The notes: generated by a model from the letters alone, not told the origin. A stretch of DNA of 64,000 nucleotides from Saccharicrinis sp963666825 (GCA_963666825.2 OY763044.2:2914001-2978000), one strand, 5' to 3'. Shown: positions 27,220 to 37,499, counted from the first letter of the stretch. Translations and numbers: made by a program.

Positions 27220-28410
27220 ATGAAAATTGCCTTCTTAACAGATGATTATCCTACTAAATCTACGTTTATTAACACACAGATTGAAGGATTAATAAAGGAT
27301 GGTCATACTGTTTATATATTTCCGAGAATTGATGCTCCTACAAACAAAATAGTTGGCGCAGTGAAAGGCACTGAAAATTTCATATTTTATCCAGAACCAT
27401 ACATATATAAAAGATCCGCTAAATATAAATATGTAATTCGGACTTTTTTTAAATACTTCACTTCTAGTTTTAGAATGATGTTAAATACATTTAACTATCA
27501 TTCATTTAAACGAGAAGCAATTAACATGAAGGCTTTTTTTAATGCCAGTCCTTTTTTTGGAAAAGAATATGATGTAATACTTGTTAATTTTGGATTAAAT
27601 GGCAATAGAGCTATATTTCTGAAAAAGTTAGGAATAAAAGCAAAAATTTTTACTGTATTTCACGGATATGATATAAGAGACGGAGAAAATAAAGGTGGAC
27701 ATATTTACAATGAACTATTTAAAAATGGTGATTACTTTTTATCCATTAGCGACTACAATACAGAAAGTTTAAAAAGGTTAGGACTAAATCCGAACAAAAT
27801 AATTGAACACCCAGTAGGAATTGATACCCAAAGATTTACTTTCAGACAAAGAAACATAACAACTGAAAAAATAAAAATATTGACAATTGGTCGTTTAGTT
27901 TGGGAAAAAGGATATGAATATGGGATTAATGCAATCAAAAAGTTAATTTATAAAGGCTTTAATATTGAATATACTATTGTTGGCGAAGGGTATTTAGACA
28001 AAAGTCTAATAAAGATTGTAGAAGATTCAGGTATTAAAGAATATGTAACCTTTAAAGGAGGATTATATGGAGAAAAATTAGTTGCCGAATATGATTTAGC
28101 AGATATATTCTTTTTACCAAGTATAGCAGAAGCACTTCCTGTTGTTATAATGGAAGCTTTATATTGCGGTCTTCCAGTAGTTGCAACGGATGTAGGAAGT
28201 ATCAAACAGTTAGTGATTAATGATAAAACAGGCATTCTTGTCCCTAGCAAGAATGCTGATTTGCTTGCTAAAGCAATAGAAAAAATGATTAATAATAGTG
28301 ACAAATGGTTAAAATATGGGATGGAAGGTCATAAACTTGTACTTAAAAAACATGACAATCAGTTATTAAATAACAAACTGGTTTCTTTATTTCAAAAAAG
28401 TCTACAATAA
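27220..28410 (+). CDS. Family 4 glycosyltransferase (colanic acid WcaL-like)
   Basis: 396 aa. N-terminus MKIAFLTDDYPTKSTFINTQ. The N-terminal domain motif VFHGYDIRDGE resembles transferases like WcaL and AmsK. The C-terminal domain begins IKILTIGRLVWEKGYEYGI, with EX7E in LPSIAEALPVVIMEALYCG and ATDVGSIKQLV. Complete and of normal length. It lies 37 bp after the previous gene. Confidence 0.93.
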   Translation: MKIAFLTDDYPTKSTFINTQIEGLIKDGHTVYIFPRIDAPTNKIVGAVKGTENFIFYPEPYIYKRSAKYKYVIRTFFKYFTSSFRMMLNTFNYHSFKREAINMKAFFNASPFFGKEYDVILVNFGLNGNRAIFLKKLGIKAKIFTVFHGYDIRDGENKGGHIYNELFKNGDYFLSISDYNTESLKRLGLNPNKIIEHPVGIDTQRFTFRQRNITTEKIKILTIGRLVWEKGYEYGINAIKKLIYKGFNIEYTIVGEGYLDKSLIKIVEDSGIKEYVTFKGGLYGEKLVAEYDLADIFFLPSIAEALPVVIMEALYCGLPVVATDVGSIKQLVINDKTGILVPSKNADLLAKAIEKMINNSDKWLKYGMEGHKLVLKKHDNQLLNNKLVSLFQKSLQ

Positions 28411-28422
28411 ACTTATATATAA

Positions 28423-29514
28423 ATGCAACTAAAATCCCTTATATTATCACGAAGATCAATTTTTGCTTATCTAAAAACTCTTTTACGTTTTAAAATAAAA
28501 TCTCTAAGAAAAGACAAGAAATCTGACAAACTATTTTTAAATGTGCCCGATAACAGACTAGCACGTTATCTTTTCTTAAATATTCATTTTTTGCAGGAAC
28601 TTTTCTCTGTTTACCTAAGCCCAAACTTTCAACTATTGAAAAAACTCACTGATTACAGTGAGTGGTTAATCGGTGACAAAAACACAAGATTATCAAAAAA
28701 AAATCTTATTCCTGAAAATGGAGAGATCAACTTTATGGGAAATACATACAATTTCAAACTAAACTATGATTACTTTAACTGTATCAAAGCTCAAAAAGAT
28801 GATGTATTTATCATGCCTTACTTCATGCATCCAGGACAATATAAATGGGATTATATTTCAAAAACAAATGCATCTCCTACCTCAATCCGACCATTAAAAA
28901 TTATGTTTTTAGGTGCTACCAGAAAAGAAGATTATCATAAACCTTTAATTAAAGAAACATTCGGTCTACACACCCGTTACGAAATTGTTGAACACCTTAA
29001 AACCAATTTCTCATACATTGAACCATCTAACGATAAAGAAATCCACCAGTATATTGCAGAAAAACGGCAAGCACTCATCATTTATGATACTTCCAAAGCC
29101 GTACTCTGGCAACAAGAATGGCTTGATGTATTAAGCAAAGTAGACTTTTACATTGCATTACCCGGAGTTTCAATGCCACTATGTCACAATTTGATTGAAT
29201 CTATGAGTGTTGGAGCAATACCCATACTTGAATATGGACATTTCCTATTTCCAAAGTTGGAAGACAAAAAAAACTGTTTAATATTTAAAAGTGTAGAAGA
29301 ACTTAGCACTATTATTCGTTCTTTAAATCAAATTTCACAAAATGAAATTATATCAATGAGAAATGAAGTTTTAAAATATTATAATCAGTTTTATACAAAA
29401 AAAGCTTTTGGTATCGCCTTTTCTAAGTTCCTAAAAAGTCAGCAACCATTCAGCACTTTCGAACTATGTATAAATGCAGAAAAAATATCGAGCGATTTAT
29501 ATTACAAACACTAA
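28423..29514 (+). CDS. Exostosin-like glycosyltransferase (GT47-like)
   Basis: 363 aa, not a classical GT2 or GT4. The C-terminal half contains VDFYIALPGVSMPLCHNLIE and MSVGAIPILEYGHFLFP, with NCLIFKSVEELSTIIRSL, a layout like exostosin-type GT-B enzymes in which the C-terminal domain binds the donor. The N-terminal 100 residues are basic and mainly helical, possibly membrane-associated. Only the fold is suggested; the family assignment is tentative. The start of the next gene lies shortly after its stop. Confidence 0.6.
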   Translation: MQLKSLILSRRSIFAYLKTLLRFKIKSLRKDKKSDKLFLNVPDNRLARYLFLNIHFLQELFSVYLSPNFQLLKKLTDYSEWLIGDKNTRLSKKNLIPENGEINFMGNTYNFKLNYDYFNCIKAQKDDVFIMPYFMHPGQYKWDYISKTNASPTSIRPLKIMFLGATRKEDYHKPLIKETFGLHTRYEIVEHLKTNFSYIEPSNDKEIHQYIAEKRQALIIYDTSKAVLWQQEWLDVLSKVDFYIALPGVSMPLCHNLIESMSVGAIPILEYGHFLFPKLEDKKNCLIFKSVEELSTIIRSLNQISQNEIISMRNEVLKYYNQFYTKKAFGIAFSKFLKSQQPFSTFELCINAEKISSDLYYKH

Positions 29515-29558
29515 TACCACAAGCAAAGCAAAAAAAAATCCCTAAAAACTCAATAAAA

Positions 29559-30488
29559 ATGAGTACATCAACTCCTTTATTTTCAATACTAATAGCAAAT
29601 TACAACAATGAAAAATACCTTGAAGAATGCCTTAATAGTGTTTTTCATCAAACCTATACAAATTGGGAGATTATTATTGTTGATGACGCATCTACAGATA
29701 ACAGTAAATCTATCTACAAAAAATACAAAAAAGACAATCGCGTAAAAATTTTCTATAATAAGAAAAACAAAGGCTGTGGATATACAAAAAACAAATGTGT
29801 TCAACTTGCAACTGGAAGTATTTGTGGTTTCTTAGATCCGGATGATCTTCTAACCGATTCCGCTTTGAGTATTATGGTGCAAAAGCATATTGAAAATCCC
29901 ATAATCAGTTTAATCTACTCTACTCATTATGTTTGCAATGAATATTTAAAAGATAAAAAAATCGCAACCTATTGTGCACCTATCAATACAGAAAATTCGT
30001 ATTTAGAAACTAAAATTGGCACGATCAGCCACTTTGCTACATTCAAAAAAAACAATTACGAAAAAACATCTGGTATAAATCCTAAATTACCCAAAGCTGT
30101 GGATCAGGACTTATATCTTAAATTAGAAGAAACCGGACCAACTCTATTTATTAACAAAGTGTTATACTTCTATAGACATCATCGTAATAGCATTTCACTC
30201 AATAAAAATGCCAATCTAGCAATGATTTATGGAAAAAAATGTAGGTTAGATGCCTACAAAAGAAGAGTTAAAAATAAAATAAACATAGGAAATTTATCAA
30301 AAGAAAATTATATAGCATTAAGAAAAGAATATTTGTACTTATTAATTTTTGAAGCAATTCAGTATAAGAAAATGGGGAAACTAGGTTCAATGTATCTCTT
30401 ACTATTGCGAGCTATTCCTTTTATTGATATTGATAAAAGATTCTCAATTATAAGAATCGCTTTAAATCCTTTTAAAACAATACAATAG
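29559..30488 (+). CDS. Family 2 glycosyltransferase (GT-A)
   Basis: About 309 aa. I place the start at ATG 29559 (MSTSTPLFSILIANYNN), since the frame upstream overlaps the previous gene and does not resemble GT2. NWEIIIVDDASTDNS and CGFLDPDDLL give the nucleotide and metal sites. Further on it has PKAVDQDLYLKLEE. The C-terminal 90 residues are helical. Followed directly by a decayed glycosyltransferase fragment. Confidence 0.92.
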   Translation: MSTSTPLFSILIANYNNEKYLEECLNSVFHQTYTNWEIIIVDDASTDNSKSIYKKYKKDNRVKIFYNKKNKGCGYTKNKCVQLATGSICGFLDPDDLLTDSALSIMVQKHIENPIISLIYSTHYVCNEYLKDKKIATYCAPINTENSYLETKIGTISHFATFKKNNYEKTSGINPKLPKAVDQDLYLKLEETGPTLFINKVLYFYRHHRNSISLNKNANLAMIYGKKCRLDAYKRRVKNKINIGNLSKENYIALRKEYLYLLIFEAIQYKKMGKLGSMYLLLLRAIPFIDIDKRFSIIRIALNPFKTIQ

Positions 30489-30494
30489 AAGATT

Positions 30495-30932
30495 ATGGCA
30501 ATGTATTACATAGTGCCTGACAACGCAAAACCTAGCTAGGGTATTGGTGTCATTTACCATCATGTGAAAGTATTAGTTGAGAATAAAACGAAGGCATACT
30601 TGCTACAAGAAAAAGATGATTATAAATTAACTTGAAATGATATTGAATTAATTATGTTAGATGATGTATCAAAAGATAATTCTTTTGCCATAATTAATAA
30701 TTTTTTCAAAAAAAGTACTTTTCTCTTCAAAAGAATTAAACAAAATAATATTGTCTGTTTTCCTCAATACGAACTACACTCTTGTGTTGGAGATTTAATT
30801 CAGGATAATAAATTCTGGTACTTTCACTTTAATTTCCACAAATTTATAAATACAGATAAAATCGAATTAAGTTTATGCATTCACAATATTTTTATTTTAC
30901 TCTATTTCATTAAAGAAAAATGTAGTCAATGA
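30495..30932 (+). pseudogene. Remnant of a glycosyltransferase gene with in-frame stops
   Basis: Reading from ATG 30495, the frame encodes MAMYYIVPDNAKPS, a TAG stop, then GIGVIYHHVKVLVENK, a little further a TGA where Trp would be expected, and continues in the same frame to a stop at 30930-30932. PDNAKPS-GIGVIYHHVKVL is the typical N-terminus of a GT-B enzyme with a glycine-rich loop. One G of the loop is replaced by the TAG. Translation of the last part (IMLDDVSKDN onward) shows no GT4 motif, so the rest of the gene has been lost. Sequencing error cannot be excluded for each stop singly, but the missing C-terminal domain argues for true decay. Confidence 0.75.
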
Positions 30933-32068
30933 AACATATTCTTTTTATAACACCCAAATTAGGTCGCTCTGGAAGTGAATTTTATTTACACAATATCATC
31001 AGCTCCTTAGATAAAAGTAAATACAAAGTTTCTGTTTACTCAATCCAAAATGGTGATTTCATTGGAAGCATACCCAATGTTCAATATTATGTATTAGAAT
31101 CTTACCTAGCAAAACAAAGGCAAACCATATATAGTTTAAAGAATAAGTTTCTTAAAAAAACAAACTTAGAAAAATACTATTTTTTAGAGGTCGTTGATAA
31201 ATGTAAGCCAGATTTGCTATATATTAATACTCTGGCAATACCATCATACATTGAGTTAGCTTCGTTGTATAATATCCCAAAACTACTGCATGTTCATGAG
31301 TTAGAACAGGCAGTATTTCATAATAAGCAGCAAAATGATCATATCTGTAATGATATAGATAAAATAATAACTTGCTCGGATGCTAATAAAAAGGTTATTC
31401 GAACACTTGGATATAAAGGAGTCTTAACAGTTTTAGCGCCTGCTATTGATCTGAACTCAATCCAAATTAAGAAAGAAAGAAGTGAAATACTAAACGAATT
31501 GGAATTTAAAGAAACTGATTTCATATGGGTGATGTCAGGAAGTACAGATATGAACAAAAACCCTCTGGATTTTCTGGATTGTGCGATGAGAATGATTAAT
31601 TTTAATGATACTTTCCGATTCCTTTGGATTGGTGGTGATTTTAACTCTGGAATTGGTCTATATGTTAAAAAGAGAACTGAAGAACTTGGTCTTTCTGATT
31701 ATATTAAATGGGTAGGCCATATTAACTCTAATGAGTTTTATTGCTATTTAAATTTAGCTAACTGTTTCCTCTTAACTTCCCAAAGAGATTCCTTTCCATT
31801 AGTAATGATCCAAAATGCTTTTCTAGGCAAGCCTATTGTTAGTTATAATTCTGGTGGGGTGAAAGATTTTATCAATAAGCCAACCGTTGGAGTATTAGCG
31901 ACAGAAATGCATACAAAATCCCTTATTTCGGCTGCCTTGGAAGCTCATGAAAACATATCATCCTTCAATAGTGAGGAATGTAAGGCAAGAGCTCTAATGT
32001 TTGATATGAAACTACATATTATTAAGTGGGAACAAGAAGTTAACGATATCATACAAACACATTACTAA
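30929..32068 (+). CDS. Family 4 glycosyltransferase (GT-B)
   Basis: 379 aa. ATG overlaps the end of the decayed gene by four bases. It starts MKHILFITPKLGRSGSEFYL, and LLHVHELEQAVF marks the acceptor domain. In the C-terminal domain are FIWVMSGSTDMNKNPLDFLD and the EX7E equivalent LTSQRDSFPLVMIQNAFLG, in which the first Glu is replaced by Gln or Arg. That may alter catalysis or simply reflect a variant subfamily. Confidence 0.9.
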   Translation: MKHILFITPKLGRSGSEFYLHNIISSLDKSKYKVSVYSIQNGDFIGSIPNVQYYVLESYLAKQRQTIYSLKNKFLKKTNLEKYYFLEVVDKCKPDLLYINTLAIPSYIELASLYNIPKLLHVHELEQAVFHNKQQNDHICNDIDKIITCSDANKKVIRTLGYKGVLTVLAPAIDLNSIQIKKERSEILNELEFKETDFIWVMSGSTDMNKNPLDFLDCAMRMINFNDTFRFLWIGGDFNSGIGLYVKKRTEELGLSDYIKWVGHINSNEFYCYLNLANCFLLTSQRDSFPLVMIQNAFLGKPIVSYNSGGVKDFINKPTVGVLATEMHTKSLISAALEAHENISSFNSEECKARALMFDMKLHIIKWEQEVNDIIQTHY

Positions 32069-32081
32069 CGATCTAGAATCC

Positions 32082-32981
32082 ATGAAGGTTTCAATAAGAA
32101 TTCCATGCTATAATCAACCACATCTATTAGATTATTGTCTCCATTCTATCAAATCTCAAAATTTCGAAAATTATAAAATAATTGTGATTGATGATTGTAG
32201 TTCAACACCATATAATCCGATCTTAAAAAAGCATTCTGATCTAAAAATTAAATATTTAAGAAACTCACAAAATAAAGGTGCTATTGGTAACATGCTTTAT
32301 GCTTTAAATATCGAGGATAGCAGTGAATACAAAATGGTATTTCACGAGGATGATATCATGCAACCGAATTTTATTGATGAGTGTGTAAAAGCCTTAGAAA
32401 AAACAAATTGTGGGTTTGTATGTACATATATTTCTTTCTTTGATCATCATGACAACTTTAATACAGATATTATAGATGTAAATAGGATAATAAACATTAA
32501 TCAGGAAACAGAATTAATTGAATTGATTGTTGGAGGTGCTCCAATTGGGTTTGGTACTATTTTGTATAAAAAAGAAGTTGCTCAGAAAGCTTTTTTTGAC
32601 TTAAAACAATTTGATGTAATGGGCGATCGACCAATGTTTATAAACCTTCTTCCTATCCAAGGTGGTGCGATTATACCATATCCTTTAGTGGCAGCCTTTT
32701 CTCATTGGGATAAGGATCAAAGATGGAAAACCCTTAAGTATAGTCATGCTTTTAACTTACATAAATACTATCTTTCATTTATGGGTAGGAGAATGATAAA
32801 CCCCAATATTATTGGATTCACTCATAGCCTTATAGAAGCTTTTAATCTTGTTGGTAGAACAAATGTGTTTATTAAACTTTGGTATTATTGTAAAGCTATA
32901 TCTTTAAATATGATCAGCTTAAAATATATACTTCTCTATAATAATAGAATAAGACACTTTGTAGAAATCACTAAAAAATGA
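32082..32981 (+). CDS. Family 2 glycosyltransferase (GT-A)
   Basis: 299 aa. VSIRIPCYNQPHLLDYCLHS and YKIIVIDDCSSTPYN give the nucleotide site, and MVFHEDDIM the acidic metal site. FDVMGDRPMFINLL is at the position of the catalytic base region (ED motif, here GD). It overlaps the following gene by four bases (ATGA), so translation is coupled. Confidence 0.92.
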   Translation: MKVSIRIPCYNQPHLLDYCLHSIKSQNFENYKIIVIDDCSSTPYNPILKKHSDLKIKYLRNSQNKGAIGNMLYALNIEDSSEYKMVFHEDDIMQPNFIDECVKALEKTNCGFVCTYISFFDHHDNFNTDIIDVNRIININQETELIELIVGGAPIGFGTILYKKEVAQKAFFDLKQFDVMGDRPMFINLLPIQGGAIIPYPLVAAFSHWDKDQRWKTLKYSHAFNLHKYYLSFMGRRMINPNIIGFTHSLIEAFNLVGRTNVFIKLWYYCKAISLNMISLKYILLYNNRIRHFVEITKK

Positions 32982-34183
32982 TTCACATAGCATTTATAAG
33001 CTGGGAATTCCCTCCAGATACGGGCAAAGGAGGAATCGGCACCTATTTATTGGAAGTCTGCAAGTTATTACAAACACTAAAGATTGATTGCGAGATTTTT
33101 TGCGGTTCCAAGGATAGGGAAATAAGTGAAATATATCAAAATATTATAGTACATCGAATTAAAGTAAAAGATATTAGTGATTTTAATAATAAAGTAGTTA
33201 GACGATTTTCAAAAGTTCACAGTATAAATCCTTTTGACCTCATTGAAACACCCGAAATACATGGTCACAATATTTTATTAAAAAAAGCTTTTCCCGACAT
33301 CCCGGTCGTGGTTCGTCTTCATTGCCCAAACATCATCATTAAAAAATTTCAGGATAAATTTGTTCCTTTTAAAACTAAACTCCGTTTTGTATTAGGATCA
33401 ATAAAACAAGGTAAACCTAATTTAGGTTTTTGGAGAAAATACAGAAAAGAAGATGATATAGATTATCAGTCAACTCTGTTTTGTGATGCTATTACAGCTC
33501 CTTCTGAAGCTATGAAGGAATGGGCTATTAAATACTGGGAAATCGGTAAAAACAACATTCAAGTTTGTTATAATCCATTTACACCCAACAAAACGTTATT
33601 GGATATACCTATAAAAACAACGGATCAAATTAACATAGCATTTTTAGGTCGTTTTAATGGAATTAAAGGCGTCTATGACCTACCAATCATTATTAACTCA
33701 ATCTGTAAAACTAATCATAAAGTTACATTTCATTTATACGGTAAAGATGGTGTTAACCATAATGGCGATTCAGTAAAAAAAATACTTCAAAAAAAAATCG
33801 ATCCATGCTTTACAAATCAGGTTTTCTTTTACGATGGTTACGAATTAAGTGAACTATCTAAAATATTAGAACCAATTCATATTTGTCTATTCCCTAGCTT
33901 TTTTGAAAGTTCAGGTTATGTAGTACAAGAAGCTATGGCTGCTGGCAAACTGACAATTTGTAGAAACGTGGGAGGTATGAAAATGATCATTAAAGATAAA
34001 GAAAATGGATACCTTTTCAATAGTACAAAAGATGCCATCAAAAATATTAAATTGGTAATCTCAAGTCAAAATAACATGCTAAAAATAGCCCAACAAGGCA
34101 GATCTGAATTAAATCGCTTCAATGGTTCTTTATTAGCTGATCAATATTATAAAACTTATCAAAACGTGATACAATGCGATTAG
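32978..34183 (+). CDS. Family 4 glycosyltransferase (GT-B)
   Basis: 401 aa. It begins MIHIAFISWEFPPDTGKGGI, with the glycine-rich acceptor loop GKGGIGTYL. The C-terminal domain carries IAFLGRFNGIKGVYDLP and LFPSFFESSGYVVQEAMAAG, a complete EX7E motif. It starts within the last four bases of the GT2 gene and overlaps the next gene by ten bases. Confidence 0.93.
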   Translation: MIHIAFISWEFPPDTGKGGIGTYLLEVCKLLQTLKIDCEIFCGSKDREISEIYQNIIVHRIKVKDISDFNNKVVRRFSKVHSINPFDLIETPEIHGHNILLKKAFPDIPVVVRLHCPNIIIKKFQDKFVPFKTKLRFVLGSIKQGKPNLGFWRKYRKEDDIDYQSTLFCDAITAPSEAMKEWAIKYWEIGKNNIQVCYNPFTPNKTLLDIPIKTTDQINIAFLGRFNGIKGVYDLPIIINSICKTNHKVTFHLYGKDGVNHNGDSVKKILQKKIDPCFTNQVFFYDGYELSELSKILEPIHICLFPSFFESSGYVVQEAMAAGKLTICRNVGGMKMIIKDKENGYLFNSTKDAIKNIKLVISSQNNMLKIAQQGRSELNRFNGSLLADQYYKTYQNVIQCD

Positions 34184-35355
34184 CCTTTATTTCAACAATG
34201 GGAGGTATTCCATGGGGAGGTAGTGAAGTTCTCTGGGCAAAAACGGCAAAGCTCGCCCTTACAAATGGTCATCAGGTTTTTATATCAACATATAAATGGG
34301 ATAAATTACCGACTCCAGTTAATGAATTAAAAAACATGGGTGCACATATTCTTTTAAGGAAACTCTTTAATCCTAAAATGTCATTAGGAAAGAAAATAAA
34401 AAACTATATAATTAATAAATATTTCAAACAGGACCTTAATTTTAAAGAATTATGGGATTTTAACCCGGACCATATATTAATTAGTCAAGGAGAAAGTTTT
34501 GATTTAGCAGTGCATTATTATAACCTGTATTTAGAGATCAACAGAAGACAAACACCTTATTCTGTTATTTGTCATAGCCATCAACAATATAGTGCTATAC
34601 CAGAAGAGTCAATATATCCAAGAGGTAAGGAAGTCTATTCCAATGCAACTAATCTTTTCTTTGTTTCCAACAGACAGAAAAATCTAATGGAACGTCGGTT
34701 ATGCAGTAAACTTAATAACGGGCATATTACCTGGAATCCCCTCAATTTAAAAGAACATATTATTCAACCACTGAAGGGCAAAACTGATATAATAAATTTT
34801 GCAATAGTTGGATCTCTTGGGGGACAAAAAGGACAGGACACTATCATGGAAATCCTTTCTCATAATAATTGGAAAGATCGAAAATGGCATTTAAATATAT
34901 ATGGCGATGGAAATGGGAAACAATATTTAATGGACCTTGCAATTTTTTACAACATAAGTAATAACGTTAGTTTTCATGGTCATGTAAATAATATCATAAA
35001 AGTTTGGCAAAATAATCATATTTTATTAATTCCATCTGCTGGAGAAGGTTTACCTATTTCTTTATGCGAAGCTATGATGTGTGGACGTCCATCAGTAGTT
35101 ACTGATGTTGGAGGACATTCTGAAATCATAGAGGAAGGTGTAGAAGGATTTATTGCTGAGGCTCCAACTGTTAGTTCTTTTGAAAACGCACTTGAAAGGG
35201 CTTGGTCCAATAAGAATAGATGGCAAGAAATGGGTAAAGCTGCTCATTCAAAAATTACTTCTAAACTTGATTTAACACCCGAAAGAACATTATTGAATAA
35301 ATCACTACTACATAATGGAACAACCTCTTGTATCTGTATTAATGACGGTTTATAA
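34174..35355 (+). CDS. Family 4 glycosyltransferase (GT-B)
   Basis: 393 aa. N-terminus MRLAFISTMGGIPWGGSEVL with an aromatic-rich acceptor loop. The donor domain has FAIVGSLGGQKGQDTIMEIL and LIPSAGEGLPISLCEAMMCG. It overlaps the previous gene by 10 bp and the next by 41 bp, one of the tightest stretches of the locus. Confidence 0.93.
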   Translation: MRLAFISTMGGIPWGGSEVLWAKTAKLALTNGHQVFISTYKWDKLPTPVNELKNMGAHILLRKLFNPKMSLGKKIKNYIINKYFKQDLNFKELWDFNPDHILISQGESFDLAVHYYNLYLEINRRQTPYSVICHSHQQYSAIPEESIYPRGKEVYSNATNLFFVSNRQKNLMERRLCSKLNNGHITWNPLNLKEHIIQPLKGKTDIINFAIVGSLGGQKGQDTIMEILSHNNWKDRKWHLNIYGDGNGKQYLMDLAIFYNISNNVSFHGHVNNIIKVWQNNHILLIPSAGEGLPISLCEAMMCGRPSVVTDVGGHSEIIEEGVEGFIAEAPTVSSFENALERAWSNKNRWQEMGKAAHSKITSKLDLTPERTLLNKSLLHNGTTSCICINDGL

Positions 35356-36157
35356 CCGTGAAAAATACCTTGCTGAAGCTATTGAAAGCGTATTATCTTC
35401 TACATATGATAATTGGGAACTAATTATTGTTGATGATAGAAGTTCTGATAAATCAGTTGAAATAGCTCAAAAATATTCTAACAATGATAAACGAATAAAG
35501 GTATATATAAATGAGGTTAATCTTGGTCAATTTAGAAATCGTAATAAAGCTGCAACTTTAGCTACGGGAAAATATATAAAGTATCTAGATTCTGATGACC
35601 TTATTTACCCTCATGGTTTGGAAGTAATGGTAAATGCAATTGAAAAATTCCCGACAGCTGGATTTGCTACTCAAAACACAAAACATGAAGAAAATAATCC
35701 TTACCCAATTTTCTTAAATAAAATAATTGCTTTTGAAAAACACTTTCTCAATTATCCATTCCTTATAAGTGGCCCTTCAGGAGTTATTTTTAGAAAAAAA
35801 GCATTTGATGAAGTTGGAGGGTTTGATTCTGATAATGCGTACGTTGGTAGTGATACAGAATTATTGTTGAAGATGGCTTGTCTATATGATGTGGTATTAT
35901 TTCCACCTGCGTTAATTTGGTGGCGTCAACATGATCAACAGGCATTTCAGTTAGGTAAAAAAAACAATGAGTACATATTGAATGATTATATCCGCAATAA
36001 AACGATTATAGACAAAAAATATGCAGAATTATCATCCTCGCAAAACCTCAGATTAATCAAAAGAAAACAACGAAATTTACAAATAGGTAGAATAAAAAGA
36101 CTTGTATCAAGTTGTGAATTTAAGTTGGCGGTTAAATTAACAAAACAACTATTTTGA
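35315..36157 (+). CDS. Family 2 glycosyltransferase (GT-A)
   Basis: 280 aa. VSVLMTVYNREKYLAEAIES, NWELIIVDDRSSDKS and IKYLDSDDLIYP are all standard GT2 motifs. SGPSGVIFRKKAFDEVGGFD and DTELLLKMA mark the acceptor side. Its TGA overlaps the TTG start of the next gene. Confidence 0.94.
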   Translation: MEQPLVSVLMTVYNREKYLAEAIESVLSSTYDNWELIIVDDRSSDKSVEIAQKYSNNDKRIKVYINEVNLGQFRNRNKAATLATGKYIKYLDSDDLIYPHGLEVMVNAIEKFPTAGFATQNTKHEENNPYPIFLNKIIAFEKHFLNYPFLISGPSGVIFRKKAFDEVGGFDSDNAYVGSDTELLLKMACLYDVVLFPPALIWWRQHDQQAFQLGKKNNEYILNDYIRNKTIIDKKYAELSSSQNLRLIKRKQRNLQIGRIKRLVSSCEFKLAVKLTKQLF

Positions 36158-37461
36158 AGCATATTTTATTCGCATTAGAATCCTTCTTCCCTACCCATTG
36201 TGCAGGTACTGAAATTTATATTCTAAACCTTTGTAAGTACTTTATGGCAAAAGGTTGGCAGGTAAGTGTTTTAATCGCCAACTCATCTGATCTCGAGGAT
36301 TATATTTATGAGGGAATTACTGTATATACTTTTCAAATACCATCCAAACCTAATGTAAAAGAATTAAATGGATTAATACCTCCACATGGGATTAATCATT
36401 TTATTAGTAGGATTAAAGAAATAAAACCTGATATAGTTCATTTTCATTCATTTGGACGTGCCATCAATGGTTTTCATTTAAAAGCTGTAAAAGAACTGGG
36501 TATAAAAACTGCTTTTACACCTCATTTAGGAGGTTTCTTCTGCATAAAAGGAGATGTCAGATTAAATGGGAAACAAAATTGCGATGGATGGATTGATGAA
36601 AAACGCTGTATGAGTTGTTTATTTCAAAGCAAAGGGAAAAATAAATTTATTGCAAATTTATTAGGATTTTTAATTCAAAAATTAAACAAATTAACAACTC
36701 AACATAAAAAATTATCTCCTGTCCTATTTCAAGCACATCATCGTAAAAATGAGTTAAATCGTGTGAATAAATATGCAGATCTAATATTTGCAATTGCACC
36801 ATGGATTCAAAAGGCATTTGAAATAAATGGAATCAAAAAAGCCCAACTCATCCCACAAGGCATAAGTCCTGTTTTTTTCAAACAAAACACAAAACAACAA
36901 ATCAACAAATCAACAAATCAACTTCATTTTGCGTTCATAGGCCGTATGCATCCCAGTAAAGGTTTTCACTTACTAAAAAAGGCTTGGGAAAATTTAAAAG
37001 GAAATCAAGCTCGACTAAGTATTATAACTAATCCATCAGGTGGAGAAACCGAATACTTTGAAAAACATAAGGCTTGGGGACAAAAGCAAGATAATATTAT
37101 TTGGATTGAGTCACTTTCTCAACAGGAAGTAGCTAAATACCTAAATAAAGTAGATGTATTAATTCTTCCTTCCATATCCAACGAAGTATCCCCTTTAGTG
37201 ATACTTGAAGCTGCTACCCGTAAAATACCAGTTATTGGTTCTGATTATATTGCCATTAAAGGAATGATTAAGGATGGAATTAATGGCTTATTATTTAAAA
37301 ACGGAGATCCCGAACAACTAAAATTTCAAATTCAAAAGTGTATTGATGACAAAGAAATAATAACTCAACTTTCTTCTAACATTGAGAAACCATATTCAAT
37401 GAATGAAGTTGCAGAAATCGTTGAACAGAACTATGGACTAATTATTCAACAAAATGATTAG
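36154..37461 (+). CDS. Family 4 glycosyltransferase (GT-B), TTG start, word repeat in linker
   Basis: 435 aa. The start is TTG at 36154, inside the stop of the previous gene (TTTTGA), giving MKHILFALESFFPTHCAGTE. The acceptor domain holds a Cys-rich stretch (CIKGDVRLNGKQNC, RCMSC), a feature of a known GT4 subgroup, perhaps zinc-binding. The donor domain has FAFIGRMHPSKGFHLLKKAW and LPSISNEVSPLVILEAA. Just before its first beta strand, 36881-36923 encodes NTKQQINKSTNQLHF from a run of ACAAATCAACAAATCAAC, a word repeat found in intergenic regions elsewhere in the window. Confidence 0.92.
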   Translation: MKHILFALESFFPTHCAGTEIYILNLCKYFMAKGWQVSVLIANSSDLEDYIYEGITVYTFQIPSKPNVKELNGLIPPHGINHFISRIKEIKPDIVHFHSFGRAINGFHLKAVKELGIKTAFTPHLGGFFCIKGDVRLNGKQNCDGWIDEKRCMSCLFQSKGKNKFIANLLGFLIQKLNKLTTQHKKLSPVLFQAHHRKNELNRVNKYADLIFAIAPWIQKAFEINGIKKAQLIPQGISPVFFKQNTKQQINKSTNQLHFAFIGRMHPSKGFHLLKKAWENLKGNQARLSIITNPSGGETEYFEKHKAWGQKQDNIIWIESLSQQEVAKYLNKVDVLILPSISNEVSPLVILEAATRKIPVIGSDYIAIKGMIKDGINGLLFKNGDPEQLKFQIQKCIDDKEIITQLSSNIEKPYSMNEVAEIVEQNYGLIIQQND

Positions 37462-37499
37462 TCAATTACTCTCAAAAAAATTTAAACATTTAATCTATA

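Noticed and set aside
30654..30932. Stand-alone 92-codon frame
   Set aside because: It continues the same frame as the broken glycosyltransferase beginning at 30495 and is better explained as part of that relic.
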